22,084 nucleotides of DNA from an uncultured Oxalobacteraceae bacterium. Its GTDB lineage: Bacteria; Pseudomonadota; Gammaproteobacteria; Burkholderiales; Burkholderiaceae. A model generated the notes under the pieces. It saw nothing but the letters and a program-made list of their open reading frames with translations. It was not told the DNA's origin and did no database searches. The DNA lies in assembly GCA_946480015.1 (NCBI GenBank), contig CAMLIL010000092.1, positions 1 through 22,084 on the forward strand, written 5' to 3'. Each line of letters opens with the position of its first letter. Position 1 is the first letter of the stretch. Below are positions 8,042 through 19,484 of this stretch, piece after piece. Made by a program: the position numbers and the translations under genes.

Positions 8042-8062
8042 GGGCGAATTCTTCATTCGCCC
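8042..8062 (+). promoter_or_regulatory. Leader hairpin just upstream of the receptor start
   Basis: GGGCGAAT (8042-8049) pairs perfectly with ATTCGCCC (8055-8062) around the loop TCTTC. It ends 18 bases before the ribosome binding site GGAGA (8081-8085). It lacks a T run, so it is not an intrinsic terminator; it could stabilise the mRNA or be part of post-transcriptional control. Confidence 0.4.
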
Positions 8063-8092
8063 TGATAAGCAGCCAACTCTGGAGACAAGTTA

Positions 8093-11000
8093 ATGTACTC
8101 GACTTACCGCAAGAATCGACTTATCCGCCCCACCCTCTGCGCTTCCTCGGTTGCCGCGGCACTGGCTTTGCTGGCCTCGCAGAGCGTCAGCGCACAGCAG
8201 GCTCCCGCCGCACAAGATCGTGATAGCGATACCGCAAACGTCGTCGTCGTGTCCGGCACGCGCCAGTCGGTGGCGTCCGCCATCGACCGCAAAAAGAACG
8301 CCAGCACGGTGGTCGATTCGATCGTGGCGGAAGATATCGGCGAATTTCCAGACAAGAATGTGGGCGAGGCACTTTCGCGCGTGACCGGCGTGCAGCTGTC
8401 GCGCGACTTCGGCGAAGGCTCGCAGGTCAATATTCGTGGCGTGGAAGCCAATCTGAATCGCATTGAAATCAATGGCTTGTCGGTGCTGAGCACCAACGGC
8501 ACGGCTGGCCGCGGCGCGGAATTGCGCGAGCTGCCCGCCGAACTCATCAAATCGATCGACGTGTTCAAGGGCGTCACCGCCGACCAGACCGAAGGCGGCA
8601 TCGGCGGTACCGTCAGCATCAAGACCAATCTGCCGCTGGACTTCAAGACCCGCACCCTGGTCACCAAGCTGGAAGGCGAGCATAGCACCAACCGCGGCGG
8701 CATGCAGCCACGCGCCAGCATCCTGTGGGCCGACCGTTTCCTCGATGGCCGCCTCGGCTTGATGGCCAATGTCGTGTACGACAAGGTCTACACCCAGAAC
8801 GACTATGTGCGCAACAGTAACTGGCGCTATTTCCGCGACTGGGACCAGTCGGCCGAGAAGACCAATCCCAGCCTCAATCCGCGCGCCTCGGCGGTCACCA
8901 GCAAGGCCGGCTGCGCCGCCCTGACCGGCGCCGACCGCACCGCCTGCGACAGCCAATGGTTCGACTATTCGCCGGGCCTGCCGCGCTACGGCATCTGGAC
9001 GCGCGACCACGAACGCTCGAGCGCCGAACTGACGGCCCAGTTCAAGGTGAGCAACGAGCTCAATGTCTGGGCGCGCTACAACAAGAACGACCAGATGCAG
9101 ATGCTCAACGACCGCAACTATGTATCGGACTTTGGCGCCGTCAAACGCTTCTCCACCTCCGGTACGGCGCCGGTGTATGGCGCCAATGGCGCGCCGCTGG
9201 GAACACCCGCCCCCTCCTGCGCCGAGCCGGCTGCCGGGGTGACGCCTGCCGGCATGACCTTTACCAATCACGTCATGACGGAATTCACGGCCGGCAACTG
9301 CGTGAATGTGCCGGGTGAAGGCGCGTCGTACAACTTCAATACGGCGGCACGCGACTTTGCGCTGAACATCAATTCAAACTACCGTTCGGGCGGCTTCAAC
9401 TGGAAGCGGGGAGCGTGGTCGGCCGAAGGTCTGGTCGCCCGGACCGACTCGTACTACGAACTTCACACGAACAATATCGTGCTGGAAGCCAACATCCCCG
9501 GCCTGAAGGTCAAGTTCGATGAGATGGGCTTGCCGCAATTGGGCTTCCCGGCCGGCTACAACCCCAACGACAGCAAAACCTACACGCGCATCGTGTCGCA
9601 GTACACCCCGTCGGCCACCGACAACACGGAAGACCAGGTCAAGCTGGATCTGAAATACCACGCCGACATACCGTTTTTCACCACCTTCCACATGGGCGGC
9701 CAGGGCCGTAAATCGACATCGACGCAATACCGCTGGACCGGCTATATGGTCAATCCGGGCGCCGATCTCAACAGCAGTGCCGACGACATCATCGTGCGCA
9801 GCCCGGAAGTGCGGCATGAAATTATTTTCGACCCGCTCAATACCAGTGGGGTGCTGCGCAACAACGGCCAGATTATCCAGGGCACCGGTTTGCTTGCCAA
9901 TAATACGACCCGGTATGTCACAGCGGCGCAAATGGCCTCGCTGGTCGATTCGATCCGCACGCAAACGCCGGGAACCTTCCTCAACGGCTACGATGCGCCA
10001 GCCGGCTACCCCAGCGGCTGGATGACCCCGAGCTTCGCCAGTTCCAGCCAATATTTCGACCAGTCCCGTTACAACCACGAGCTGCTGCGCAATTCCATCG
10101 GCAGCGACGGCAAGATGTATCCGATGCCGCCGCAATTTGCGGTCGAAGAGCGCGTGCGGGCGTTCTATGTGCGTGCCGATTTCGCCCATAATCTGTGGGG
10201 ATACGAGCTGGACGGCAATATCGGCGTGCGCTACGCCGGCACCCGCACCAGCGCCACCGGCCTGCGTTCCTATCGCATCTACGAAGACAGTTCATCGGGC
10301 ACGCGCGCCGAACGGGTGCTGCAAAACCAGATCGTCACGGTCGACAACGAATACCACGACGTGCTGCCGAGCTTTAACCTGGCAGCCTGGCTGGTCCCGG
10401 ACAAACTGGTGGCGCGCCTGGGTTGGGGCAAGGTGATGTCGCGGCCATTCATCGACCGCCTCACGCCGACGGTCAACTGCATCAAAAACAGTGGCCAGTC
10501 ACACTTCGGCGGCGACGGCGGCGCCGACGACTGCACCGGCGGCAACGTCGACCTCAAGCCCTTCCGCGCCACCAACAAGGACGTCAGCGTGGAATGGTAT
10601 CCATCGCGTGACAGCCAGCTGTCGCTTGCCTTCTTCCGCAAGGACATCAGCAGCTATATCCAGAACGATGTGATCCTGCCGAACCAGAATGTGTTTGGCG
10701 ATGGCGTGCTGTGGGATCTGAAGACCTCGATCAACAGCGAAGGCGCGGTGACCAAGGGCTGGGAACTGGCTGGCCGTACAGCGCTGACCTTCCTGCCGGG
10801 CATGCTGAGCGGTTTCGGCCTGGACGCCAACTTCACGCGCATGACGTTTGCGTATGCGCCGGGCAAGGAGCTGCTCAATCCGCTGGATAATACCGTGCTG
10901 CCTTACCCTGGCATGTCGCGCAACAGCTACAACCTGGGGATCTGGTATGACCTGGGCAAGTGGAACGCGCGTGTGGCGTATAACTATCGTGACGAGTACT

Positions 11001-11227
11001 ACACCGGCACCGTGGACCAGAACGCCTTGCTGCCGGTGTATGGCGAAGCGGTGGGCTTTCTCGACGCCAAGCTGCAATACCGCGTCAACGACAACCTGAC
11101 CGTTTCCTTCGAAGGCAAGAACCTGTCGGACGAAGGGGTATATCTGAACTCGGGCAATACCTCGCGCAGGAACGAACTGGCCTGGTCGGGACGCCGTTAC
11201 TTTGTCGGCGCGACGTACAAGTTCTGA
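8093..11227 (+). CDS. TonB-dependent outer-membrane receptor (TonB-Xanth-Caul type)
   Basis: A 1044-residue receptor for energised uptake of a ligand across the outer membrane. Residues 1-34 are a signal peptide ending SVSA. A TonB-box-like segment follows (VVVVSGTR, about 50-57), then the plug domain (about 65-190) with DIGEFPDKNVGEAL, SRVTGVQLSRD, NIRGV and GGIGGTVSI. The rest is a large beta-barrel ending in YFVGATYKF, a normal outer-membrane C-terminus with terminal Phe. The plug wording and the length match the TonB-Xanth-Caul group, usually tied to carbohydrate or other carbon-source uptake more than to iron. The start has GGAGA seven bases upstream. It lies between a purine and a pyrimidine locus, so nucleobases, nucleosides or ureides are possible ligands, but only by position. 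Its own promoter and operator-like repeats suggest separate regulation. Confidence 0.95.
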   Translation: MYSTYRKNRLIRPTLCASSVAAALALLASQSVSAQQAPAAQDRDSDTANVVVVSGTRQSVASAIDRKKNASTVVDSIVAEDIGEFPDKNVGEALSRVTGVQLSRDFGEGSQVNIRGVEANLNRIEINGLSVLSTNGTAGRGAELRELPAELIKSIDVFKGVTADQTEGGIGGTVSIKTNLPLDFKTRTLVTKLEGEHSTNRGGMQPRASILWADRFLDGRLGLMANVVYDKVYTQNDYVRNSNWRYFRDWDQSAEKTNPSLNPRASAVTSKAGCAALTGADRTACDSQWFDYSPGLPRYGIWTRDHERSSAELTAQFKVSNELNVWARYNKNDQMQMLNDRNYVSDFGAVKRFSTSGTAPVYGANGAPLGTPAPSCAEPAAGVTPAGMTFTNHVMTEFTAGNCVNVPGEGASYNFNTAARDFALNINSNYRSGGFNWKRGAWSAEGLVARTDSYYELHTNNIVLEANIPGLKVKFDEMGLPQLGFPAGYNPNDSKTYTRIVSQYTPSATDNTEDQVKLDLKYHADIPFFTTFHMGGQGRKSTSTQYRWTGYMVNPGADLNSSADDIIVRSPEVRHEIIFDPLNTSGVLRNNGQIIQGTGLLANNTTRYVTAAQMASLVDSIRTQTPGTFLNGYDAPAGYPSGWMTPSFASSSQYFDQSRYNHELLRNSIGSDGKMYPMPPQFAVEERVRAFYVRADFAHNLWGYELDGNIGVRYAGTRTSATGLRSYRIYEDSSSGTRAERVLQNQIVTVDNEYHDVLPSFNLAAWLVPDKLVARLGWGKVMSRPFIDRLTPTVNCIKNSGQSHFGGDGGADDCTGGNVDLKPFRATNKDVSVEWYPSRDSQLSLAFFRKDISSYIQNDVILPNQNVFGDGVLWDLKTSINSEGAVTKGWELAGRTALTFLPGMLSGFGLDANFTRMTFAYAPGKELLNPLDNTVLPYPGMSRNSYNLGIWYDLGKWNARVAYNYRDEYYTGTVDQNALLPVYGEAVGFLDAKLQYRVNDNLTVSFEGKNLSDEGVYLNSGNTSRRNELAWSGRRYFVGATYKF

Positions 11228-11232
11228 TCCAT

Positions 11233-11259
11233 GTCGTCCTCGCGAAACGCGGGGACGAC
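11233..11259. repeat. REP-like palindrome, copy 1
   Basis: A 27-base hairpin with outer arms GTCGTCC and GGACGAC and a GC-rich core around AAA. It fills almost all of the 33 bases between the convergent stop codons of the receptor and the alcohol dehydrogenase. A nearly identical copy in opposite orientation lies at 16750-16777. Such elements are common REP/BIME-like repeats in related genomes and may also serve as a two-way transcription stop. Confidence 0.65.
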
Positions 11260-11260
11260 C

Positions 11261-12424
11261 TTATGCAGGCCGGAGCACCACCTTGCGGCACTCATCTTCC
11301 TTCTTGTCGAACATGCGGTAACCCTGCGCCGCCTGTTCCAGCGTCAAGCGATGCGAAATGATCGCATTCGGCCTGAGCCTGTCGTCCTCGATCGCCTGCA
11401 GTAATTCCGGCATGTACTTCTGCACATGGGTCTGCCCGGTCTTGAAGCCGATCCCCTTCTCGAACACATCGCCGAACATGAAGCCGTGGATGAAGCCGGC
11501 GTACACGCCCGGCACGCTCACCATCCCGCCGCGCCGCACTGCCGCGATACATTGCCGCAGCGCCGAGCCACTGCTGCCTTCGATCTTCAAATCGGTCAAC
11601 ACCGTTTCCAGCGCGTTGCCCTTGGCCTCGAAGCCGACCGCATCGACGACGCCATCGACGCCACGCGATTTGGTATTATCCAAAATAAATTCCGCCGCAT
11701 CGGTCTGGTCGAAATTCACCGGAACGACGCCGTACTGTTCCTGCGCGAATGCCAGCCTGAACGGGTGATGGTCGACCATGAAAATGGTCTCGATCCCCAG
11801 CATGCGCGCGCAGGCCGCCGCCATCTGCCCGACCGGACCGGCGCCGAAAATGGCCAGGCTGCCGCCCTTGCCCACACCCGTGTTGAGCACCGCCTGATAA
11901 CCGGTCGGCAGAATATCGCTCAGGAACAGGACCTGCTCGTCGCCCAGCGGGATGGGAATCTTGATCGGGCCGACATTGGCATTGGGCACGCGCACATACT
12001 CGGCCTGTCCGCCCGGAACGCCTCCGTACAGGTGGCTGAAGCCGAACAAGGCCGCGCCCGGACGCAGGCTCTTGCGATTGAGAATGGCGCCGCGGTTGGG
12101 GTTGGTCTTCTCGCAGGAGGCAAACGCCTGCATCTCGCAGAAAAAACAGCTGCCGCAGGCGATCACGAACGGCACCACGACCCGGTCGCCCTTTTCCAGC
12201 GCTGTCACCTGCGGCCCCACCTCCACCACCTCGCCCATGAATTCGTGGCCCAGAATGTCGCCGCTTTTCATCGCCGGGATCTTGCCGCGGTACATGTGCA
12301 GATCGGAACCGCAGATGGCGGTGGCCGTGACCTTGAGGATGATGTCGTCGGTTTCCTGCAGGATGGGGTCGGGAACGGTCTCGACCCGGACATCGTGGCT
12401 GCCGTGGTAGGTCAGTGCGCGCAT
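11261..12424 (-). CDS. Zinc-dependent alcohol dehydrogenase (formaldehyde-dehydrogenase-like MDR)
   Basis: A 387-residue medium-chain zinc dehydrogenase. Catalytic zinc ligands are Cys38 (ICGSD) and His60-Glu61 (GHEFMGE); structural zinc ligands are Cys90, Cys93, Cys96 and Cys104. The nucleotide-binding motif GAGPVG is at 194-199. The length and the [14 protein letters not shown] start fit the FdhA-like, glutathione-independent branch, but the substrate cannot be told from sequence. The frame stays open to an ATG at 12478; 12424 is chosen because it begins the conserved domain and has a strong GAGGAGAG ribosome binding site. It is the last minus-strand gene after the pyrimidine set, separated by 121 bases, so it may be co-transcribed or independent. 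A role in semialdehyde reduction would be a guess. Confidence 0.93.
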   Translation of the reverse strand: MRALTYHGSHDVRVETVPDPILQETDDIILKVTATAICGSDLHMYRGKIPAMKSGDILGHEFMGEVVEVGPQVTALEKGDRVVVPFVIACGSCFFCEMQAFASCEKTNPNRGAILNRKSLRPGAALFGFSHLYGGVPGGQAEYVRVPNANVGPIKIPIPLGDEQVLFLSDILPTGYQAVLNTGVGKGGSLAIFGAGPVGQMAAACARMLGIETIFMVDHHPFRLAFAQEQYGVVPVNFDQTDAAEFILDNTKSRGVDGVVDAVGFEAKGNALETVLTDLKIEGSSGSALRQCIAAVRRGGMVSVPGVYAGFIHGFMFGDVFEKGIGFKTGQTHVQKYMPELLQAIEDDRLRPNAIISHRLTLEQAAQGYRMFDKKEDECRKVVLRPA

Positions 12425-12431
12425 AAACTGC

Positions 12432-12457
12432 TCTCCTCTCGAGATAATGAGAGGAAA
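12432..12457 (-). promoter_or_regulatory. Hairpin that masks the ribosome binding site of the dehydrogenase
   Basis: In the mRNA sense, TTTCCTCTC (12457-12449) can pair with GAGAGGAGA (12440-12432) over an 8-base loop: nine pairs including one G-U. The 3' arm contains the Shine-Dalgarno sequence GAGGAGA of the dehydrogenase, whose ATG follows eight bases later. The fold would hide the site, suggesting translational control or simply a chance match to a purine-rich site. The rest of the 121-base gap holds a weaker GCTGGC/GCCAGC stem (12479-12503) and no clear promoter. Confidence 0.4.
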
Positions 12458-12545
12458 GCCTAACAAGCCGCCTGGCACGCTGGCATCAGTGCACCACGCC
12501 AGCCATGGTAGGAGAGCGCCGACGAGCTTGCTAAAGAAAAACTAC

Positions 12546-13784
12546 TCAGCTGGCAATCTTCGCCCGGTCCAGCATGGCATGCAGCAGCACGTTGCAACCC
12601 GCTTCGAGATGTTCGGCCTTGGCGTCTTCGATTTCGTTGTGGCTGATGCCGTCCTTGCAGGGCACGAAAATCATGCCGGCCGGCGCCAGCCGCGCGGCGT
12701 AGATTGCATCGTGGCCCGCGCCCGACACCACGTCCATGACGGAGTAGCCCAGCTTGTCGGTGGCCGCGCGCACGGCGCCCACGCAATCGGGATGGAAGGG
12801 GCACGGCGGATAGTAGGACACGCGCTCGATCGAAATACCCAGTCCCGAATCGGCGCGCACCTTGTCGATAAACGCCAGCATCTCTTCATGCATGGTGGTG
12901 AGCAGTTGCTCGTTCACGTTGCGCAGGTCGATGCTGAACTTGACTTCGCCCGGAATCACATTGCGGCTGTTGGGGAACACCTGCACCATGCCCACGGTGC
13001 CGCGCCCATACGGCGGATAGCGGTTGGCCAGGGCCACCACTTCCTGCATGATGACGGTTGCCACCTGCAGCGCGTCCTTGCGCAGGCCCATCGGCGTCGG
13101 CCCCGCGTGCGCCTCCATCCCGGTGACCACGCAGTCGTACCACGACAGCCCCATCACGCCGGGCACCACGCCGATCACCTTGCCGGCGTCTTCCAGCACC
13201 GGCCCCTGCTCGATGTGCGTCTCGAAATAGGCGCCGATCGGATGCTGGCCCGGCACCTGCTCGCCGATGTAGCCGATGCGTTCGAGCTCGTCGCGCACGC
13301 TCTTGCCCTCGGTGTCCTTGGCAGCGTAGGCGGTCTCCAGACTGAATGCGCCGCAGAACACGCCCGATCCCATCATCACCGGCACGAAACGCGACCCTTC
13401 CTCGTTGGTCCAGAAGGCCACTTCGATGGGCGCTTCGGTGACGATATTCAGGTCGTTCAGCGTGCGCACCACTTCAAGCCCGGCCAGCACGCCGTAATTG
13501 CCATCGAACTTGCCGCCGGTCGGCTGGGTATCGATGTGCGAGCCGGTCATCACCGGCGCCAGCGCCGGGTTGCGCCCTTCGCGGCGCATGAACACGTTGC
13601 CGATCTGGTCCACCGTAACCGACATGCCGGCAGCCTTGCCCCAGCCGACCACCAGGTCGCGGCCCTGCCTGTCGAGGTCCGTCAGCGCCAGGCGCTTGAC
13701 GCCGCCTTTCGGCGTGGCGCCGATTTGCGCCAGCTCCATCAGCGCGTCCCACAGGCGCTGGCCATCGATGCGTAAATCGTTCAT
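12546..13784 (-). CDS. Zn-dependent N-carbamoyl amidase, probable beta-ureidopropionase (M20 type)
   Basis: Last step of the reductive pyrimidine route: hydrolyses N-carbamoyl-beta-alanine (or N-carbamoyl-beta-aminoisobutyrate) to the beta-amino acid, CO2 and ammonia. The 412 residues carry the full hydantoinase/carbamoylase set: GSHIDT (His83), GKFDG (Asp94), WTNEEGSRF (Glu128/129), HIEQGPVLE (His190), AHAGPTPM of the lid domain and GISHNE (His382). The frame is open upstream to 13943, but the ATG at 13784 starts the conserved domain and has a GAGGGAG ribosome binding site that overlaps the end of hydA, 13 bases away. Pathway context favours beta-ureidopropionase over an L-N-carbamoylase or allantoate amidohydrolase. 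It is related to the AllC half of the fusion at 6150-7898 but has the carbamoylase wording. Confidence 0.93.
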   Translation of the reverse strand: MNDLRIDGQRLWDALMELAQIGATPKGGVKRLALTDLDRQGRDLVVGWGKAAGMSVTVDQIGNVFMRREGRNPALAPVMTGSHIDTQPTGGKFDGNYGVLAGLEVVRTLNDLNIVTEAPIEVAFWTNEEGSRFVPVMMGSGVFCGAFSLETAYAAKDTEGKSVRDELERIGYIGEQVPGQHPIGAYFETHIEQGPVLEDAGKVIGVVPGVMGLSWYDCVVTGMEAHAGPTPMGLRKDALQVATVIMQEVVALANRYPPYGRGTVGMVQVFPNSRNVIPGEVKFSIDLRNVNEQLLTTMHEEMLAFIDKVRADSGLGISIERVSYYPPCPFHPDCVGAVRAATDKLGYSVMDVVSGAGHDAIYAARLAPAGMIFVPCKDGISHNEIEDAKAEHLEAGCNVLLHAMLDRAKIAS

Positions 13785-13797
13785 GTTCGCTCCCTCC

Positions 13798-16691
<2,894 letters not shown>

Positions 16692-16749
16692 GAGGATTCA
16701 AGAAGGGCGGTGCTGACACTTGTGTTGCAAATACCATACCACACTGCCT

Positions 16750-16777
16750 GTCGTCCCCCCGCGTTTGCGAGGACGAC
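16750..16777. repeat. REP-like palindrome, copy 2
   Basis: A 28-base hairpin with GTCGTCC/GGACGAC arms, starting two bases after the preA stop codon. Its reverse complement matches copy 1 (11233-11259) except for small changes in the core, so the two copies face opposite ways. Placed in the 88-base gap between preA and the transporter, it could lower downstream expression or protect the upstream mRNA. Confidence 0.65.
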
Positions 16778-16779
16778 AT

Positions 16780-18075
16780 TTATTCATGCGGCACTACCTC
16801 GGGCTCCAGTTCCGCCCTTGGATTCCTCGGGTCCTTGGTCCAGTTCATATACGGCTTGCCGGCCGGCTGCGGCACCATGGTAATGCAAGCCTCCACCGGA
16901 CAGGTAATCTCGCACAGATTACACCCAACGCACTCCGATTCGATGACTTCATATGCGCGCGCACCGGCCGCGTCGATCAACTGGGCGATCGACTGGTGCG
17001 ACGTATCCTCGCACGCGATATAGCACTTGCCGCACTTGATGCACTTCTCCTGATCGATTTGCGCAATCACCTGGTAATTCATGTCCAGGTACTTCCAGTC
17101 CGTGGTATTGGGCACGGCCTTGCCGGAGAACTCGGCAATGCTCCTGTAGCCCTTTTCATCCATCCAGCGCGACAGCCCATCCTTCATCTCCTCGACGATG
17201 CGGAAGCCATGCAGCATCGCGGCGGTGCAGACCTGCACCGATCCGGCGCCCAGGGCGATGAATTCGGCCGCGTCGCGCCAGTTGCCGATGCCGCCGATGC
17301 CGGAAATCGGCAAGCCGTGCGTTTCGGGATCGCGTGCAATCTCGGCCACCATATTGAGCGCAATCGGCTTGACCGCCGAACCGCAGTAACCCCCATGCGT
17401 GCTGGCGTTGCCGACCGCCGGAAACGCCACCATGCGGTCCAGGTCGAGGTGGGTGATCGAGTTGATTGTATTGATCAGCGAGACCGCATCCGCGCCGCCC
17501 GCCTTGGCCGCGCGCGCCGGCTTGCGCACGTCGGTGATATTGGGCGTCAGCTTGACGATCACCGGCAGCCGGGAGTGCTTCTTGCACCACGCCGTCACCA
17601 TTTCCACATACTCGGGCACCTGCCCCACCGCCGATCCCATGCCGCGCTCCGGCATGCCGTGCGGGCAGCCGAAGTTCAGTTCGATGCCGTCCGCGCCGGT
17701 CGCCTCGACCTTCGGCAGCATCTCCGCCCACAGCGCTTCCTCGCACGGCAGCATCAGCGACACGATGATGGCGCGGTCCGGCCAGTCGCGCTTGACCTGG
17801 GTGATCTCGGCCAGGTTGATCTCCAGGCTGCGGTCGGTAATGAGCTCGATGTTATTGAAGCCCAGGACTTCGCGGTTCTTTCCGTAATGCGCCGAATAGC
17901 GCGACGAGACGTTCACCGCCGGCGGATCTTCGCCCAGCGTCTTCCACACGACGCCGCCCCACCCCGCCTCGAAGGCGCGCACCACGTTGTACGCCTTGTC
18001 GGTCGGCGGCGCCGAAGCCAGCCAGAATGGGTTGGGCGACTTGATGCCGCAAAATTCGATGCTCAGATCGGCCAT
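16780..18075 (-). CDS. preA: NAD-dependent dihydropyrimidine dehydrogenase, PreA subunit
   Basis: Catalytic subunit that reduces uracil or thymine to the 5,6-dihydro form together with PreT. The 431 residues hold an FMN-binding dihydroorotate-dehydrogenase-like barrel (about 1-320), with NFGCPHGMPERGMGSAVGQ over the active-site loop, KLTPNITD, INTINSI and ISGIGGI for flavin and phosphate binding. A C-terminal ferredoxin part has two 4Fe-4S sites: Cys345, 348, 351, 355 and Cys382, 385, 388, 392 (plus Cys397). The C-terminal tail after residue 400 is polar. The ATG at 18075 has GGAG upstream and comes one base after the preT stop, so the two are translationally coupled, as expected for subunits of one complex. 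Confidence 0.96.
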   Translation of the reverse strand: MADLSIEFCGIKSPNPFWLASAPPTDKAYNVVRAFEAGWGGVVWKTLGEDPPAVNVSSRYSAHYGKNREVLGFNNIELITDRSLEINLAEITQVKRDWPDRAIIVSLMLPCEEALWAEMLPKVEATGADGIELNFGCPHGMPERGMGSAVGQVPEYVEMVTAWCKKHSRLPVIVKLTPNITDVRKPARAAKAGGADAVSLINTINSITHLDLDRMVAFPAVGNASTHGGYCGSAVKPIALNMVAEIARDPETHGLPISGIGGIGNWRDAAEFIALGAGSVQVCTAAMLHGFRIVEEMKDGLSRWMDEKGYRSIAEFSGKAVPNTTDWKYLDMNYQVIAQIDQEKCIKCGKCYIACEDTSHQSIAQLIDAAGARAYEVIESECVGCNLCEITCPVEACITMVPQPAGKPYMNWTKDPRNPRAELEPEVVPHE

Positions 18076-18076
18076 G

Positions 18077-19441
18077 TCAGGCTCCCGTCCTGGATTGGAT
18101 ATCGTTGTGGATCGCGATGGCGGCCAGCTTGCCGTGCTGGACCGCCTGCACGGTCAGGTCCTGTCCCGGAGCGACGCAATCGCCGCCCGCATACACGCCC
18201 GCCAGCGCAGTGCGGAAACCGGCATCGACGCGGATCTTGTCGCCGTCGCGCGCGAGCGCCTGCGCCATCTGGCCGGACAGCCCGGCCGCCTCGATCGACT
18301 GGCCGATGGCCTTGAATACGGCGTCGGCGGCGATCTCGATGAAGGCGCCGGTGCCATGCAGCTTCCCGTCCGCCATGCGCGTTTCCTCGAAACGCATGCC
18401 GCGCACGCGCCCGCCGTCATCAAGCAGCACTTCCAGCGGCGCGGCCCAGGTGCGGATGCGCACCTGATTGAGCTTGGCGATCTCCTGTTCATGGTGCGTG
18501 GCCGTCATCGATTCGGCGCCGCGGCGGTACACCAGCGTCACGTCTTCGGCGCCGAGGCGCTTGATCTGCACGGCCATATCGATCGCCGTGTTCCCCGCGC
18601 CGATAACGATGGCGCGGCGCGGCACCGGCAAGGCAGACAGGTCGCTGGCCTGGCGCAGGCTGGCGATGTAGTCGACCGCTGCCATCAGTCCGGGCGCATC
18701 TTCGCCGGTGAGGCCAAGCTGGCGGCTGGCGTTCAGGCCGATGCCTAGGAAGACCGCGTCGTACTGCGCGTGCAGGTTTTCAAGGTGCAGGTTGCGGCCG
18801 AGCGCATGGCCGTAACGGATCTCGATGCCACCGATCGCCAGCAGGAACTCGACTTCACGCTGTGCGAAATCGCCCGGCAGCTTGTACTTTGCGATGCCGT
18901 ATTCGTTCAGGCCGCCGGCCTTTTCGCGGGCCTCGAAGATGACGACCTCGTTGCCCAGCATGGCCAGGCGGTGCGCGCAGGCCAGGCTGGCAGGACCCGC
19001 ACCGACCACGGCGACGACCTTGCCGGTCGCCGGCAGGCGCTCGAACGGATGCCTGTCGAAGGTGGCATTATCGAGTGCGTAGCGCTGCAGCAGGCCGATC
19101 TTGACCGGCTGGCCTTCCTCGTCATGGTTGCGCACGCAGGCGTCTTCGCACAGGATCTCGGTCGGACAGACGCGGGAGCAGGCGCCGCCCAGGATGTTCT
19201 GCTTGAGGATGCCGGTGGCGGCACCGTTGATGTTCCTGTCGTGGATATTGCGGATAAAGCTGGCCACGTTGATCTCGGACGGGCAAATGCGGGTACAGGG
19301 TGCGTCGTAACAGTACAGGCAGCGCGCGCTTTCGATGGCCGCCTGCCTGCTGGTGAGCGGCGGTGCCAGGTCGGTGAACTGCGTGGCCAGCTCCGCGTGC
19401 GTGGCCGCCGTGGGAGGCAGATGGTTGAGCGATTCGATCAT
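18077..19441 (-). CDS. preT: Dihydropyrimidine dehydrogenase, PreT subunit (NAD(P)H-dependent)
   Basis: Flavoprotein that takes electrons from NAD(P)H and hands them through iron-sulfur clusters to PreA. Of 454 residues, the N-terminal part has two cysteine clusters: Cys41, 44, 49, 53 and Cys88, 92, 98, 102, as in the glutamate-synthase small-subunit family. FAD-binding GAGPAS (147-152) and NAD(P)-binding GAGNTA (281-286) follow, then the closing YAGGDCV motif of FAD enzymes. Length and order match PreT of enterobacteria. It lies 43 bases after mmsA and one base before preA. Confidence 0.95.
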   Translation of the reverse strand: MIESLNHLPPTAATHAELATQFTDLAPPLTSRQAAIESARCLYCYDAPCTRICPSEINVASFIRNIHDRNINGAATGILKQNILGGACSRVCPTEILCEDACVRNHDEEGQPVKIGLLQRYALDNATFDRHPFERLPATGKVVAVVGAGPASLACAHRLAMLGNEVVIFEAREKAGGLNEYGIAKYKLPGDFAQREVEFLLAIGGIEIRYGHALGRNLHLENLHAQYDAVFLGIGLNASRQLGLTGEDAPGLMAAVDYIASLRQASDLSALPVPRRAIVIGAGNTAIDMAVQIKRLGAEDVTLVYRRGAESMTATHHEQEIAKLNQVRIRTWAAPLEVLLDDGGRVRGMRFEETRMADGKLHGTGAFIEIAADAVFKAIGQSIEAAGLSGQMAQALARDGDKIRVDAGFRTALAGVYAGGDCVAPGQDLTVQAVQHGKLAAIAIHNDIQSRTGA

Positions 19442-19484
19442 GGTTCATCCCTGTTTTTATGTCGTATTGGTCTAACGCCGCCTG

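Noticed and set aside
16720..18315. Long open frame (531 codons) on the plus strand opposite preA
   Set aside because: Shadow of GC-rich codon use. The minus strand encodes PreA with all motifs and this frame has none.
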